Below are positions 1 through 8,944 of a stretch of DNA of 64,000 nucleotides, piece by piece. The notes under the pieces are model-generated. The model saw only the letters and a list, made by a program, of their open reading frames with translations, did no database searches and had not been told where the DNA came from. The stretch spans positions 62,001 to 126,000 of the forward strand of contig DASXEH010000056.1 of assembly GCA_036490215.1 (NCBI GenBank). The letters are read 5' to 3'. Positions within the stretch are counted from its first letter, which is position 1. The number at the start of each line of letters is the position of its first letter. The translations under genes were made by a program, and so were the position numbers. The stretch comes from JASHSH01 sp036490215 (lineage in GTDB: Bacteria > Pseudomonadota > Alphaproteobacteria > Rhodospirillales > Magnetospirillaceae).

Positions 1-464
1 TCGCGCAGCGACGTGGCCGAGGCGAGTTGCACCGGCGCATTGGCGAGACCGAGGCGCAACGCCCGCAGCCGCACCTGCTCGATCGCCTCTTCGCCCGAGA
101 TGTAGACGCAGTCGGCGCCCGATTGCGCCAGCGCGGCAACCGCTTGCAGCAGCAGCGTCGATTTGCCGATACCCGGATCGCCGCCGACCAGCAATGCCGA
201 GGCCGGCACTAAACCGCCGCCACAAACGCGATCCAATTCCGCGATGCCGACAACCCGGCGCGGCGGCGGCGCGGATGACCCTTCCAGCCCGACCAGTTCG
301 ATCTTGCGCCCGCCCTTGCCCGAGCCGAGGCCCTTGGGTGCTGCTTCGCGCGGCGCTTCCTCGACGATGCTGTTCCACGCGCCGCAAGATTCGCACTTCC
401 CCATCCACTTTGCCGTGGCGGCCCCGCATTCCTGGCAAACGAAACGGGTGGAGATTTTAACCAT
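1..464 (-). CDS. radA: DNA repair protein RadA, N-terminal part (cut by window edge)
   Basis: Read by translating the minus strand from the ATG at 464; the frame stays open to base 1, so only the first ~154 residues are present. RadA is a RecA-like ATPase that promotes branch migration during recombinational repair. A four-cysteine zinc finger is visible (Cys10, Cys13, Cys24, Cys27, as CQEC and CESC), followed by Walker A GGDPGIGKST at residues 94-103 and the start of the RecA core. It lies downstream of mlaF on the same strand, separated by a palindromic repeat. The family is certain; only the C-terminal Lon-like half cannot be checked. Confidence 0.95.
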   Translation of the reverse strand, partial: MVKISTRFVCQECGAATAKWMGKCESCGAWNSIVEEAPREAAPKGLGSGKGGRKIELVGLEGSSAPPPRRVVGIAELDRVCGGGLVPASALLVGGDPGIGKSTLLLQAVAALAQSGADCVYISGEEAIEQVRLRALRLGLANAPVQLASATSLR

Positions 465-493
465 CGTGCGATCCGAAGAGATCGGGGCGCAAG

Positions 494-601
494 CCACCCC
501 CACCCCGACCCTCCCCCCTCAAGGGGGAGGGGGAAGAAAATTGGCAGCGCCAAAAAACGAATTCCCTCCCCCCTTGAGGGGGAGGGTTAGGGTGGGGGGT
601 A
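494..601. repeat. Family A palindromic repeat, copy 1
   Basis: Two GC-rich hairpins (cores CCCCCTCAAGGGGG and CCCCCTTGAGGGGG) joined by a short AT-richer linker. The right end reads TGGGGGGTAC, matching the shared terminal sequence of this family. It fills the mlaF-radA gap. Confidence 0.85.
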
Positions 602-620
602 CGAAGCGCGCGTAGCTCCA

Positions 621-1430
621 TTACCCCCGCACCTGCATTTTGATCGGGCCTTCGGCGCGGCCGTGGATGAACTGCTGCACATACTCGTTCGGCGTGGCGT
701 CGACTTCGGATGTCTTGCCAACCCAGATCAGCTTGCCGCCATAGATCATCGCCATGCGGTCGCTGATCTTGCGCGCGGAATGCATGTCATGGGTGATCGA
801 CACCGCCGTCGCGCCCAGTTCCTTCACGCATTTGACGATCAGGTCGTTGATGATGTCGGCCATGATCGGATCGAGGCCGGTCGTCGGTTCGTCGAAGAAG
901 ATGATCTCGGGCCGCGCCGCGATCGCGCGCGCCAACGCCACGCGCTTCTGCATGCCGCCCGAGAGTTCGGCGGGCCACAACTCGCCGACATCGGCGCCGA
1001 GGCCGACCTGCGCCAGCGTCTCGAAGGCACGGTCGCGTGCGGCACTGCGTTCCGTGTGGCGGCCCTGGATCAGACCGAAGGCGACGTTCTCCCACACCTT
1101 CAGCGAGTCGAACAGCGCGCCGCCTTGGAACAGCATGCCGAACTTGCCCATCATCGCATCGCGCTGGCGGCCGTGCATGTTCAGCACATCCTGGCCATCG
1201 ACGCGGATATCGCCGCTATCCGGCCTGAGCAGGCCGAGGATGCATTTGATCGTCACCGACTTGCCCGAGCCCGAGCCGCCGATGATGACGAAGGATTCGC
1301 CCGCCGCGATATCGACCGTGACGCCGTCGAGCACTTTCTTCGCGCCGAAGCTTTTGTGCACGTCGGTCATGCGGATTTTCGGCCCAGCGAAGGCGGCAGC
1401 CGAAGCGTTATTTTTTGAGTCAGTGGTCAT
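621..1430 (-). CDS. mlaF: Mla-type phospholipid/retrograde lipid ABC transporter ATP-binding protein
   Basis: 269-residue ABC ATPase of the MlaF/Ttg2A group, which powers lipid traffic between inner and outer membrane. Walker A GGSGSGKS is at residues 51-58, the signature is LSGGMQKR, Walker B is IIFFDEPTTGLDP, and the switch histidine lies in SITHD. The ATG overlaps the stop of the upstream permease gene as ATGA, so the pair is translationally coupled. MlaD and the periplasmic partners are not in this window. The family call is firm; the transported lipid is inferred from the family. Confidence 0.93.
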   Translation of the reverse strand: MTTDSKNNASAAAFAGPKIRMTDVHKSFGAKKVLDGVTVDIAAGESFVIIGGSGSGKSVTIKCILGLLRPDSGDIRVDGQDVLNMHGRQRDAMMGKFGMLFQGGALFDSLKVWENVAFGLIQGRHTERSAARDRAFETLAQVGLGADVGELWPAELSGGMQKRVALARAIAARPEIIFFDEPTTGLDPIMADIINDLIVKCVKELGATAVSITHDMHSARKISDRMAMIYGGKLIWVGKTSEVDATPNEYVQQFIHGRAEGPIKMQVRG

Positions 1431-2200
1431 TTGGTGAAGAACAGCGCTGTGATGACATAGTCGAGGGTGAGGATCAGGATCGAGGCCGAGACCACTGCAT
1501 TGGTCGTGGCGCGGCCGACGCCCTGGGCACCGCCCTTCGAATTATAGCCGTGGTAGCAGCCCATCAGCGCGACGACGAAGCCGAACACCGCGGCCTTGAT
1601 CAGGCCCGAGACCACGTCTTCGGTGCTGAGCGACTCCCAGGTGTCGTGCAGATAGACGGCGGCATTGAAGTTGAGCTTGTACACGCCGACGAGAAAGCCG
1701 CCGAACACGCCGATGATGTCGTCGACCACGACAAGACAAGGCAGCGCGACGATGGCGGCCAGCATGCGCGGCGCGATCAGGTATTTGAACGGATTGGTCG
1801 ACAGCGTGACCAGCGCATCGACCTGCTCGGTGACGCGCATCGTGCCGATCTCAGCGGCCATCGCCGCGCCGATGCGGCCGGCCACCATCAGCCCGGCCAG
1901 CACCGGCCCGAGCTCGCGGGTCATCGACAGGATCACCACATGGGCCACCGCTGACTCTGCGGCGAAACTCGCGAAACCGGTATGGCTTTGCAGCGCCAGC
2001 ACCATGCCGGTGAAGATGGCGGTGAGCCCGACCACCGGCAGCGAGAAATAGCCGATATCGATCAGCTGGCGGAAAATCTGGGCGGGAAAGAACGGCGGGC
2101 GGACGCAATGGGACAGCGCTTGTCCGGCGAAGATCGCGAGACGGCCCGTATGCCAAAGGAACGACAGGAACAGCCGTCCGACGCCGGCGAGAAAATTCAT
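1427..2200 (-). CDS. mlaE: Mla-type ABC transporter permease (MlaE family)
   Basis: 257-residue inner-membrane permease of the MlaE/YrbE family, partner of the adjacent MlaF ATPase. Typical features are the hydrophobic segments around GLTAIFTGMVLALQ, the conserved ELGPVLAGLMVAGRIGAA stretch and the EIGTMRVTEQVDAL motif. The frame could open at a TTG at 2212. The ATG at 2200 is preferred because it overlaps the alr stop as ATGA and has an AGGG just upstream. Its place between alr and mlaF is an arrangement known in alphaproteobacteria. Confidence 0.92.
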   Translation of the reverse strand: MNFLAGVGRLFLSFLWHTGRLAIFAGQALSHCVRPPFFPAQIFRQLIDIGYFSLPVVGLTAIFTGMVLALQSHTGFASFAAESAVAHVVILSMTRELGPVLAGLMVAGRIGAAMAAEIGTMRVTEQVDALVTLSTNPFKYLIAPRMLAAIVALPCLVVVDDIIGVFGGFLVGVYKLNFNAAVYLHDTWESLSTEDVVSGLIKAAVFGFVVALMGCYHGYNSKGGAQGVGRATTNAVVSASILILTLDYVITALFFTK

Positions 2201-3303
2201 GAACCCTGCCAAACGCGGTGATAGCGGCCGCCGAGACTGGTGAGCATCTCGTAGCCATTGGTGCCGGCGGCTTCGGCCACCTGGTCGATGTCGTTGCCCG
2301 GGCCGATCAAGGTGACAAACCCGCCCGGCACGGCCGCACCCGGCAGCAATCCGCCCACATCGAACACCATCAAATCCATGGAGACGCGACCGACCAGCGG
2401 CACTCGGTTCTCTCCCACGACGGCGCCGCCTCGATTGCTCAGGGCCCGCAACAACCCGTCGGCATAACCGGCGGCGACAACGGCGAGCTTGGTCTGTTCC
2501 GGTGCGCGCCAGGTCGCACCATAGCCAACGGTCTCCCCCGGGTCAATGTCGCGCACCTGAACGATTCTGCCTTTCAGATGAATGATTTGCGCCATCGGGG
2601 TGGCCTGGTAGGGCGTCGGATTCACGCCATAGAGCGCGGCCCCGGGACGGACCCAATCGGCCTGCCAATCCGGCCCGAGAAACAGGCCCGACGAGGCCGA
2701 CAGGCTGGCCGGCGTTTCGGGGAATAAACGGCGGATGGCGGCGAAACGGTCGAACTGCTTTTGGTTGAGCGGATGCTCGGGCTCTTCGGCAATGGCGAGG
2801 TGACTCATCACCATCATCAGGTCGAAGGCATCATGCGCGCGACGATCGATGGCGAAGACCCGCGCTTCGGCATCCGACAGACCCAGGCGCGAGAGCCCCG
2901 TGTCGATATGCACCACCGCCGGCAGCTTGCGTTCCACCCGATCGGCATAGGCCGACCAGCGCGCGATCTGCTCGCGGCTGTTGAGCACCGGCACAAGCCG
3001 ATGCGCGTCGTAATCGTCTTCGGTGCGCGCGAAGGGGCCGGCAAAGACCAGGATCTCGGCGTCGGGCAAAACGCCACGCAGCGCGATGCCTTCGTCGAGC
3101 GTGGCCACCGCGAAACGCGTACAGCCGGCCTTGGCCAGTGCAGGGGCCACTTGCGCGGCGCCCAGCCCATAGGCGTCAGCCTTGACCACCGCCATCGCCT
3201 TGGTGCCGGGCTTCAGCCGCGCGTTCAACCGCCGCCAGTTTTCGACGACGGCAGCCAGATCGATGGTCAGCACCGCGCCGGCGCGGGCGGCAGCGTCCGA
3301 CAT
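2197..3303 (-). CDS. alr: Alanine racemase
   Basis: 368-residue PLP enzyme that interconverts L- and D-alanine for peptidoglycan. The PLP lysine is in VVKADAYG (Lys41 from this start), and the catalytic tyrosine is probably in the GYGATW motif of the C-terminal barrel. The HIDTGLSRLG segment is also typical. The frame extends to an ATG at 3330 inside dnaB. The ATG at 3303 is preferred because GAGGA lies about nine bases upstream and it follows the dnaB stop by four bases. It belongs to the dnaB-alr-mlaE-mlaF unit. Confidence 0.95.
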   Translation of the reverse strand: MSDAAARAGAVLTIDLAAVVENWRRLNARLKPGTKAMAVVKADAYGLGAAQVAPALAKAGCTRFAVATLDEGIALRGVLPDAEILVFAGPFARTEDDYDAHRLVPVLNSREQIARWSAYADRVERKLPAVVHIDTGLSRLGLSDAEARVFAIDRRAHDAFDLMMVMSHLAIAEEPEHPLNQKQFDRFAAIRRLFPETPASLSASSGLFLGPDWQADWVRPGAALYGVNPTPYQATPMAQIIHLKGRIVQVRDIDPGETVGYGATWRAPEQTKLAVVAAGYADGLLRALSNRGGAVVGENRVPLVGRVSMDLMVFDVGGLLPGAAVPGGFVTLIGPGNDIDQVAEAAGTNGYEMLTSLGGRYHRVWQGS

Positions 3304-3307
3304 CGGC

Positions 3308-4831
3308 TCAGTCCTCGGGGCCGAAATCACCGCCGTGCTGTTCGTCGAGATCGGCGAATTTGGTGAATTGGCCGTCGAAGAACAGCTTCACGCTGCCAAC
3401 CGGACCATGGCGCTGTTTGGCCACGATCACTTCCGCGGTGTTGTGCACCTGCGCGGCGCGCGCCTGCCAATCGGCGTAGCGCACGGCGTATTTATCGTCG
3501 GTCTCGTCAGGCTTGCGGCCCGGCTCGGCGCGTTCGAGATAATATTGCTCGCGGAAAATCAGCAGCACCACGTCCGAGTCCTGCTCGATCGAGCCCGATT
3601 CACGCAAGTCGGCCAGCTGCGGCTTTTTGTCGTCACGCGACTCGACCGCGCGCGAGAGCTGGGAGAGCGCCAGGATCGGCACGTCCAACTCCTTGGCCAG
3701 CGCTTTCAGCCCGCGTGTGATGTCCGAGATTTCCTGCACCCGATTCTCGAAGCGCCCGCCGCCGGCATGAGACGATGACAGAAGCTGCAGATAGTCGATC
3801 ACGATCATGTCGAGACCCTGGGTGCGCTGCAGGCGGCGCGCACGGGTGCGCACGGCCGAGACCGAGAGGGCCGGCGTGTCATCGATGAAGATCGGGATCG
3901 AATGAAGTTCCTGAGCGGTCGAGACCAGCCGCTCGAACTCGACATGCGACAGCTCGCCTTGGCGCACCTTGTGCGACGGAATCTCGGCGCGCTCGGCGAT
4001 GATACGCGTGGCCAGCTGCTCGGCCGACATTTCCAGCGAGAAGAAGGCGACGCGGCCGCCCTCCACCGTTTCCTTCTCGCCGCTTTCGCTGACTTCCTCG
4101 CGGAAGGCCTTGGCAGCATTGAAGGCGATGTTGGTGGCCAGCGCGGTTTTGCCCATCGAAGGGCGCCCGGCGAGAATGATCAGGTCCGAGCGATGCATGC
4201 CGCCGAGCTTGCGATCGAGATCGCGCAACCCCGTGGTGACGCCCGAGAGCTTGCCCTCGCGCTTATGAGCCGCCTCGGCCTGATGAACCGCCGCGATCAG
4301 GGTTTCACGGAAACCGACGAAACCGCCTTCGGCCTGACCCTGGGTAGCAAGATCGAACAACCGCGCCTCGGCCGATTCGACCTGCCGACGCGCGCCCTCG
4401 CCCGCTTGCGGCACGAAAGCCTCGTTGACCATCTCTTCGCCCAGTGCGATCAGTTCGCGGCGCAGATGAAGGTCGTAGATCAACCGGCCGTAGTCATAGG
4501 CATTGATGATCGTTGCGGCGCCACCCACCAACCGCGCGAGATAGCCGTCGCCGCCCTGGGCGATCAGATCGGGATCGTGACCCAGCCAGCTTTTCAGCGT
4601 GATCGCCGACGCGATCTGGTTCTTGGCGGCCAGCGCCACACAGGCCTCATAGATGCGGCCATGCAGCGGCTCGGCGAAATGATCGGTGCGCAGGAATTCC
4701 GAAACGCGTTCGATGGCGCGGTTGTTGAGCAGGATCGCGCCCAGCAGCGCCTGTTCCGCCTCGAAATTATGGGGTGGTACACGCACCGGCACATCGGCGC
4801 CGGTATCGGGCAAAGGAATCGGCTTGAGCAT
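3308..4831 (-). CDS. dnaB: Replicative DNA helicase DnaB
   Basis: 507-residue hexameric helicase of the replication fork. The N-terminal domain starts at PHNFEAEQALLGAIL; the RecA core has Walker A GRPSMGKTAL, the Walker B region MIVIDYLQLL, and the late motif ESGSIEQDSDVV. No intein is present. The frame stays open to an ATG at 4915, but that lies in a dispersed repeat and adds 28 residues unlike the family, so the ATG at 4831 is chosen. Shine-Dalgarno signal is weak. In relatives dnaB often follows rplI directly; here rplI lies 6.5 kb upstream. Confidence 0.96.
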   Translation of the reverse strand: MLKPIPLPDTGADVPVRVPPHNFEAEQALLGAILLNNRAIERVSEFLRTDHFAEPLHGRIYEACVALAAKNQIASAITLKSWLGHDPDLIAQGGDGYLARLVGGAATIINAYDYGRLIYDLHLRRELIALGEEMVNEAFVPQAGEGARRQVESAEARLFDLATQGQAEGGFVGFRETLIAAVHQAEAAHKREGKLSGVTTGLRDLDRKLGGMHRSDLIILAGRPSMGKTALATNIAFNAAKAFREEVSESGEKETVEGGRVAFFSLEMSAEQLATRIIAERAEIPSHKVRQGELSHVEFERLVSTAQELHSIPIFIDDTPALSVSAVRTRARRLQRTQGLDMIVIDYLQLLSSSHAGGGRFENRVQEISDITRGLKALAKELDVPILALSQLSRAVESRDDKKPQLADLRESGSIEQDSDVVLLIFREQYYLERAEPGRKPDETDDKYAVRYADWQARAAQVHNTAEVIVAKQRHGPVGSVKLFFDGQFTKFADLDEQHGGDFGPED

Positions 4832-4913
4832 GGGCAGGATGCTAGCAGAAGCCGGTGTGGATAACCGAGAGGATAAAAACAAACTAGCGGGGATAGTTAG
4901 GCGTGCGCGGCCC

Positions 4914-5031
4914 ATGGTTCGAGGCTGGCTTTCGCCAGCACCTCACCATGAGGTTTTCTTGAAAGCCCTCATCTTGAGGAGGATGCGCAGCATCCGTCTC
5001 GAAGGATGGGCCGCGGAAAAGCCGCCCCTTA
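4914..5031. repeat. Family B dispersed palindromic repeat, copy 1
   Basis: Contains CCTCACCATGAGG, then the CCTCATCTTGAGGAGG hairpin, and ends with CGTCTCGAAGGATGGGCC. The same order recurs near 21.2, 35.8, 50.6 and 51.8 kb. It occupies most of the gap between dnaB and cfa and ends against the cfa stop codon. Confidence 0.8.
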
Positions 5032-6246
5032 AATCGTCCCAAACGCCTGTTCGTTCTGAGCGATGTAGTCCCGCGTGCGCGGCAGGTTCTCGAGCTTCTT
5101 GGCGAGCTGGATCTGGAACACCATCTGGCCGGAATGGCGGAACGCGGTCTCGGCGCCGGCGAGGTAGAACTCCCACATCCGCGCGAATTTCTCGTCGTAG
5201 AGTTTCACCGCCTCGTCGCGCCGCGCCATGAAGCGCTTGCGCCACAGCCGCAGCGTATCGGCGTAGTGCAGCCGCAGGATTTCGATATCGGTGGTGAACA
5301 GCCCCGTCTTTTCAACAACCGGCATCACCTCGGATAGCGCCGGCACATAACCACCCGGAAAGATATATTTGCGGATCCAAGGATTGGTGGCGCCCGGACC
5401 GTGGAAACGGCCGATCGAATGGACCAGCGCCACGCCGGCATCGTTCAACCGGTCGCGTATCGTGTTGAAGAAGGTCTGGTAATGCCCGATGCCCACATGT
5501 TCGAACATGCCGACCGAGACGATGCGGTCGAAGGACCCGGTGAGGCTGCGGTAATCGCACAGCAGAAAACGAACCTTGTGCGCCAGCTGCGCCTCTTCGG
5601 CGCGGCGTTGCGCCACCTTCAGCTGTTCCTCGGAGAGCGTGATGCCCGTCACCTCGACATCCGCCGATTTGGCGATCGACAGCGCGAGTCCGCCCCAGCC
5701 GCAGCCGATATCCAGCACGCGCTGGCCCGGCTTGAGGTCCAGCTTCGCCATGATGTGCTTTTTCTTGGCGATCTGCGCGTCGTCGATCGACATTTCGGGC
5801 AAGGCGAAATAGGCGCAGGAGTACTGCCGATCCTTGTCGAGGAAGAGATCGTAGAGCGCGCCCGACAGATCGTAGTGATGCGCCACATTGCGCTTCGACA
5901 CGTCCATCGGATTCCACTGCTGCAACCGGCGCAACAGCGCAGAGAGGTGCTCGCCCGGCGAATACTGCGGATCGGCGCGGTGGATGTTCTCGGCGGCCAG
6001 CGCCAGCAGGTCGTAGATGGTGCCCTGCTCCACGGTGAAGCTGCCGTCCATATAGCCTTCGCCCACCGCCAGCGCCGGACGCAACGCCAACTGCCAATGC
6101 AGCGACTTCTTGTGCATCCGCACTGTGACCGGGATGAGCCCCTCAGCCGGGCCCTGGTCGAAGACATGGGTGTTGCCGTCGGCGTCGATGACGGTCAGCT
6201 GGCCACAGCTCATAAGTTTATTGAGGAAGCGGACGAAGAGCAGCAT
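5029..6246 (-). CDS. cfa: Cyclopropane-fatty-acyl-phospholipid synthase
   Basis: 405-residue SAM-dependent enzyme that adds a methylene bridge to unsaturated acyl chains of membrane phospholipids. The SAM-binding motif VLDIGCGWGG, the following GITLSEEQLKVA, and the FEHVG and WIRKYIFPGG segments are family hallmarks. The longer frame to 6339 adds a basic N-terminus unlike the family, so the ATG at 6246 (MLLFVRFLNKL) is chosen. The stop lies at the edge of a family B repeat. Upstream, arfB is divergent. Confidence 0.93.
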   Translation of the reverse strand: MLLFVRFLNKLMSCGQLTVIDADGNTHVFDQGPAEGLIPVTVRMHKKSLHWQLALRPALAVGEGYMDGSFTVEQGTIYDLLALAAENIHRADPQYSPGEHLSALLRRLQQWNPMDVSKRNVAHHYDLSGALYDLFLDKDRQYSCAYFALPEMSIDDAQIAKKKHIMAKLDLKPGQRVLDIGCGWGGLALSIAKSADVEVTGITLSEEQLKVAQRRAEEAQLAHKVRFLLCDYRSLTGSFDRIVSVGMFEHVGIGHYQTFFNTIRDRLNDAGVALVHSIGRFHGPGATNPWIRKYIFPGGYVPALSEVMPVVEKTGLFTTDIEILRLHYADTLRLWRKRFMARRDEAVKLYDEKFARMWEFYLAGAETAFRHSGQMVFQIQLAKKLENLPRTRDYIAQNEQAFGTI

Positions 6247-6377
6247 GGCGGCAACTTTAGCGGCTCGAAATCGGCCGCGCCATATCGGAATAGGCGCGCA
6301 TTTTGCGAGCAAAGCATGGCATTCATGCGGCAGGCGCAAGGGCTTATCGGCCCGTCCCGCGGATGCTAGGGTGCCGC

Positions 6378-6797
6378 ATGATCCATGTCGTCGGCAGCAT
6401 CTACTTGGACGAGCGCGAGATCGAGGAGCGCTTCATCCGTTCGCCCGGTCCCGGCGGCCAGAACGTCAACAAGCTGGAAAGCGCGGTGCAGCTGCGCTTC
6501 GACGTTCGCAATAGCCCGTCTCTGTCGTCGGCGGTGAAGGAACGGCTGGAGGGGCTGGCCGGACGGCGGCTGACCCGCGAAGGCGCCATCGTCATCACCG
6601 CCCATGAGTTTCGCTCGCAGGAGCGCAACCGCGCCCAGGCGCTCGACCGGTTGCTGGAGCTGATCCGCGAGGCGACCAAAGTGCCGACCATCCGCCGCGC
6701 CACCAAGGTGCCGCGCTCAGCCAAGCGCAAGCGGGTCGAGGGCAAGGTCCATCGCGGCGCGATCAAGAAGCTGCGCCAGAGCCGGAGCGAGGATTAG
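6378..6797 (+). CDS. arfB: Alternative ribosome-rescue factor / peptidyl-tRNA hydrolase ArfB
   Basis: 139-residue release-factor-like protein. The catalytic GGQ is at residues 26-28 in RSPGPGGQNVNK, and the C-terminus is lysine/arginine-rich (KVPRSAKRKRVEGKVHRG), as in ArfB/YaeJ, which inserts its tail into the mRNA channel of stalled ribosomes. The ATG at 6378 is chosen over in-frame starts at 6303 and 6363 because AGGGTG lies just upstream and the product then begins like the family. It is a stand-alone gene, divergent from cfa. Confidence 0.92.
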   Translation: MIHVVGSIYLDEREIEERFIRSPGPGGQNVNKLESAVQLRFDVRNSPSLSSAVKERLEGLAGRRLTREGAIVITAHEFRSQERNRAQALDRLLELIREATKVPTIRRATKVPRSAKRKRVEGKVHRGAIKKLRQSRSED

Positions 6798-6804
6798 GGA
6801 GCAA

Positions 6805-6897
6805 CACCCCCCATCCTAACCTTCCCCCTCAAGGGGGGAAGGGACGCGATTTTTTTCTTCCTCCCCCCTTGAGGGGGAGGATCGAGGTGGGGGGTCA
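6805..6897. repeat. Family A palindromic repeat, copy 2
   Basis: ACCCCCCATCCTAACC left end, two hairpins, and right end GAGGTGGGGGGTC. The right end abuts the stop codon of the DMT transporter gene, and the T of that stop lies at the repeat edge. Confidence 0.85.
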
Positions 6898-7842
6898 ACG
6901 CGAAGCGTTTGTCAGACTCACCTGAGAAGCCGCGGCTCTTCGCACACTGAACAGCACGATTCCGATCACCACCAATGTCGCCGCCAGCGCGAGGTTGGGC
7001 GGCACCGGCTCATCGAACACGAGGATGGCGATGGCAGCACCGGTGATCGCGCTGATCGAGCCCAGCTGGCTGAGATAGACCGGCCCGGCGCGTTTCTGGA
7101 CGACGAAATAGAGCGAGTACATCGCCGTCGACACCACGGCCTGGAGCACGGCAAGGCCGATCCCGGCCTCCGTGCTCGTGCTGCCGATATCCAGATAGAG
7201 TGCTGCGGGCAATAGCCACACAGCGCCGCCCGCCAACATCAGCGGCGCGAGCGAGAGCGGCTTGGCACCCATCGGCCAGAACTGCGTGCGATAGATATTG
7301 CCGGCCGCGATGATTATCGGGATGGCGGCGGTGGCGAGAATCCAGGCCACCGCGGCATCCGGGCTGCGCGCCTTGCCCAGCGCCAGGATCAACCCGCCGG
7401 CCAAGCCCGCGACGACGCCCGCCACGCGCACCCAGCGGAAAGCTTCGATGCCCAGCGCCATCGCCCAGACATAGGTGATCATCGGCACGAAGGCGAGCGA
7501 GAGCGAGACGAAACCCGCGCCGACTGGCTGCGCGGCGAGATAGATGATGGCGGTCGGCAGGGCGATCAGCAGCAGACCCGAGACCAGCCCGTAGACCAAG
7601 CTCGCCCGATTGAGCACGGGCTTGCTGTCCGAGAGCATCGCGACGACACCGAGCAGGATCGCGCCGCCCAGCATGCCCCAGAACAGAAGCGGCAATAGCG
7701 GCACGCTGAATTGCACGCCGAGCTTCGAGACATTGTTGGTGACGCCGCTCATGGTGCCCACCACCACGAGCAGCAGCAGCGATACGATACCAGTCGCCGG
7801 GCCGGTCGCCTGCCCCATCGCCTGTCCGTGTTTATCCGCCAT
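6895..7842 (-). CDS. DMT-superfamily (EamA-type) transporter
   Basis: 315-residue inner-membrane protein with about ten hydrophobic helices in two EamA repeats (first from MSGVTNNVSKLG, second from IPIIIAAGNIYRTQFW). Members export metabolites, amino acids or drugs; the substrate cannot be read here. Two adjacent ATGs (7845 and 7842) are possible; 7842 has better spacing from GAGAGG. The divergent MarR regulator and a palindrome between them suggest inducible efflux. The last codons lie against a family A repeat, so the C-terminus may have been altered by its insertion. Confidence 0.85.
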   Translation of the reverse strand: MADKHGQAMGQATGPATGIVSLLLLVVVGTMSGVTNNVSKLGVQFSVPLLPLLFWGMLGGAILLGVVAMLSDSKPVLNRASLVYGLVSGLLLIALPTAIIYLAAQPVGAGFVSLSLAFVPMITYVWAMALGIEAFRWVRVAGVVAGLAGGLILALGKARSPDAAVAWILATAAIPIIIAAGNIYRTQFWPMGAKPLSLAPLMLAGGAVWLLPAALYLDIGSTSTEAGIGLAVLQAVVSTAMYSLYFVVQKRAGPVYLSQLGSISAITGAAIAILVFDEPVPPNLALAATLVVIGIVLFSVRRAAASQVSLTNASR

Positions 7843-7869
7843 CATCCGCCTCTCGCTCTGCTTGCCTAT

Positions 7870-7902
7870 TATCTTGATATTAAGTATCTTAATGTCAAGA
7901 TA
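7870..7902. promoter_or_regulatory. Palindromic operator between DMT transporter and marR genes
   Basis: TATCTTGATATTAAG, three bases, then CTTAATGTCAAGATA: two 15-base arms with a single mismatch. It is AT-rich, lies in the divergent promoter gap, and is of the size and symmetry of a MarR dimer site. Binding by the adjacent MarR is inferred. Confidence 0.7.
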
Positions 7903-7916
7903 GTTTGGAGGCGACG

Positions 7917-8432
7917 ATGGCGGCCATCACATCCGACCGCGCCGGTAATGCGATCGCCCAGTGGCGCCGCGAACGCCCCGACCTCGATCCCTCGCCGATC
8001 GGCGTACTGGGGCGGCTCGCCGAGGCCGCGAATCGGGTGCAGCGCGACCGGCTGGAACCCCTGTTCGAGCGCTTCGGCATCAATGGCGGCGAGTACGACG
8101 TGCTGGCCAGCCTGCGCCGATCGGGCGGCAACTATGCGCTGACGCCCACCGCTTTGTGCGCTGCGACAATGGTCACCTCGGGCGGCATGACCGACCGGCT
8201 CGACCGGTTGGAGAAGGGTGGGCTGATCGAGCGGCGACGCAATCCCGCCGATCGGCGCGGCCGGCTGATCGTGCTCACCAAGCGCGGATTTGCAAGGGTC
8301 GAAGAGGTTGTGGTCGCGCATCTGGAAAACGAGCGCGGCGTGCTCGCGGGACTCACGAAGGCCGAGCAGAAGCAACTCGCGGCCCTGCTCGCCAAACTGA
8401 TCGCGAGCCTCGACGCTGTGGAAAACGCGTAG
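7917..8432 (+). CDS. MarR-family transcriptional regulator
   Basis: 171-residue winged-helix regulator. The helix-turn-helix runs through LTPTALCAATMVTSGGMTDRLDRLEKGGLI, followed by the wing NPADRRGRLIVLTKRG, the classic MarR D-x-R motif. The ATG at 7917 has GGAGG directly upstream; an in-frame TTG at 7905 overlaps that Shine-Dalgarno and is rejected. Divergent from the DMT transporter with a long palindrome between them, so it probably represses both genes and is released by a small ligand. Confidence 0.9.
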   Translation: MAAITSDRAGNAIAQWRRERPDLDPSPIGVLGRLAEAANRVQRDRLEPLFERFGINGGEYDVLASLRRSGGNYALTPTALCAATMVTSGGMTDRLDRLEKGGLIERRRNPADRRGRLIVLTKRGFARVEEVVVAHLENERGVLAGLTKAEQKQLAALLAKLIASLDAVENA

Positions 8433-8573
8433 ATTTCTCGCAACCGCAACATCGAAAAGAGTAGCCTGCGGCAGACATAAATCGACGCATTTTGTATGCT
8501 GCGAACAGCGATGAGCGACGTAGAATCAAATCCGGGAGAACATACTATCCCCAGTTCGGGATGGAGGTTCATC

Positions 8574-8798
8574 ATGAAGGCCACTCGACACGCCGCACAT
8601 GCCGCCGCCCGGCACATGGATGGCTTCGATCTGAAAGCCGTCGTCGCCGCCGTCGTCTTCACCTTGACCATTGTCGCCGTTGCGCTGCACGGCCATCGGC
8701 AGGCCACCGCCGCGCATGACTCGCAGTCGGCGCATCACATGGCATCGCTGGCGCAGATCCAGGCCGTGATGAAACAGGCCAAGGACGCCGGTCAGTAA
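8574..8798 (+). CDS. Small single-span membrane protein, unknown function
   Basis: 74 residues: a His/Ala-rich N-terminus, one hydrophobic helix around residues 21-43 (VVAAVVFTLTIVAVALHG), and a polar tail ending VMKQAKDAGQ. The ATG at 8574 has GGAGG seven bases upstream, which supports translation; the upstream ATG at 8496 has no such site. Not recognised as a named family. Flanked by marR and a family A repeat. Confidence 0.6.
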   Translation: MKATRHAAHAAARHMDGFDLKAVVAAVVFTLTIVAVALHGHRQATAAHDSQSAHHMASLAQIQAVMKQAKDAGQ

Positions 8799-8810
8799 GT
8801 TCCAAACTGC

Positions 8811-8892
8811 ACCCCACCCCTCCCTCCCCGTCGAGGGGAGGGGGAAGAATTAAGCCCCTCCCCTTTGCGGGGAGGGATCAAGGGTGGGGGTG
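8811..8892. repeat. Family A palindromic repeat, copy 3 (short subtype)
   Basis: Two hairpins with cores CTCCCCGTCGAGGGGAG and CTCCCCTTTGCGGGGAG between CACCCC and GGGTGGGGGTG ends. It follows the small membrane protein gene. Confidence 0.75.
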
Positions 8893-8944
8893 ATCTTAAA
8901 ATCCGTCCCCGCTAAACTCGTCCTCAATCAATGGAGGACCGTCC

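Noticed and set aside
494..601. Family A repeats as possible CRISPR units
   Set aside because: Copies are scattered over 62 kb, lie singly between genes, and have no regular spacers or cas genes.
163..615. Plus-strand small frames at the left edge
   Set aside because: They are antisense to radA and run into a palindromic repeat; the minus-strand RadA zinc finger and Walker A are clear.
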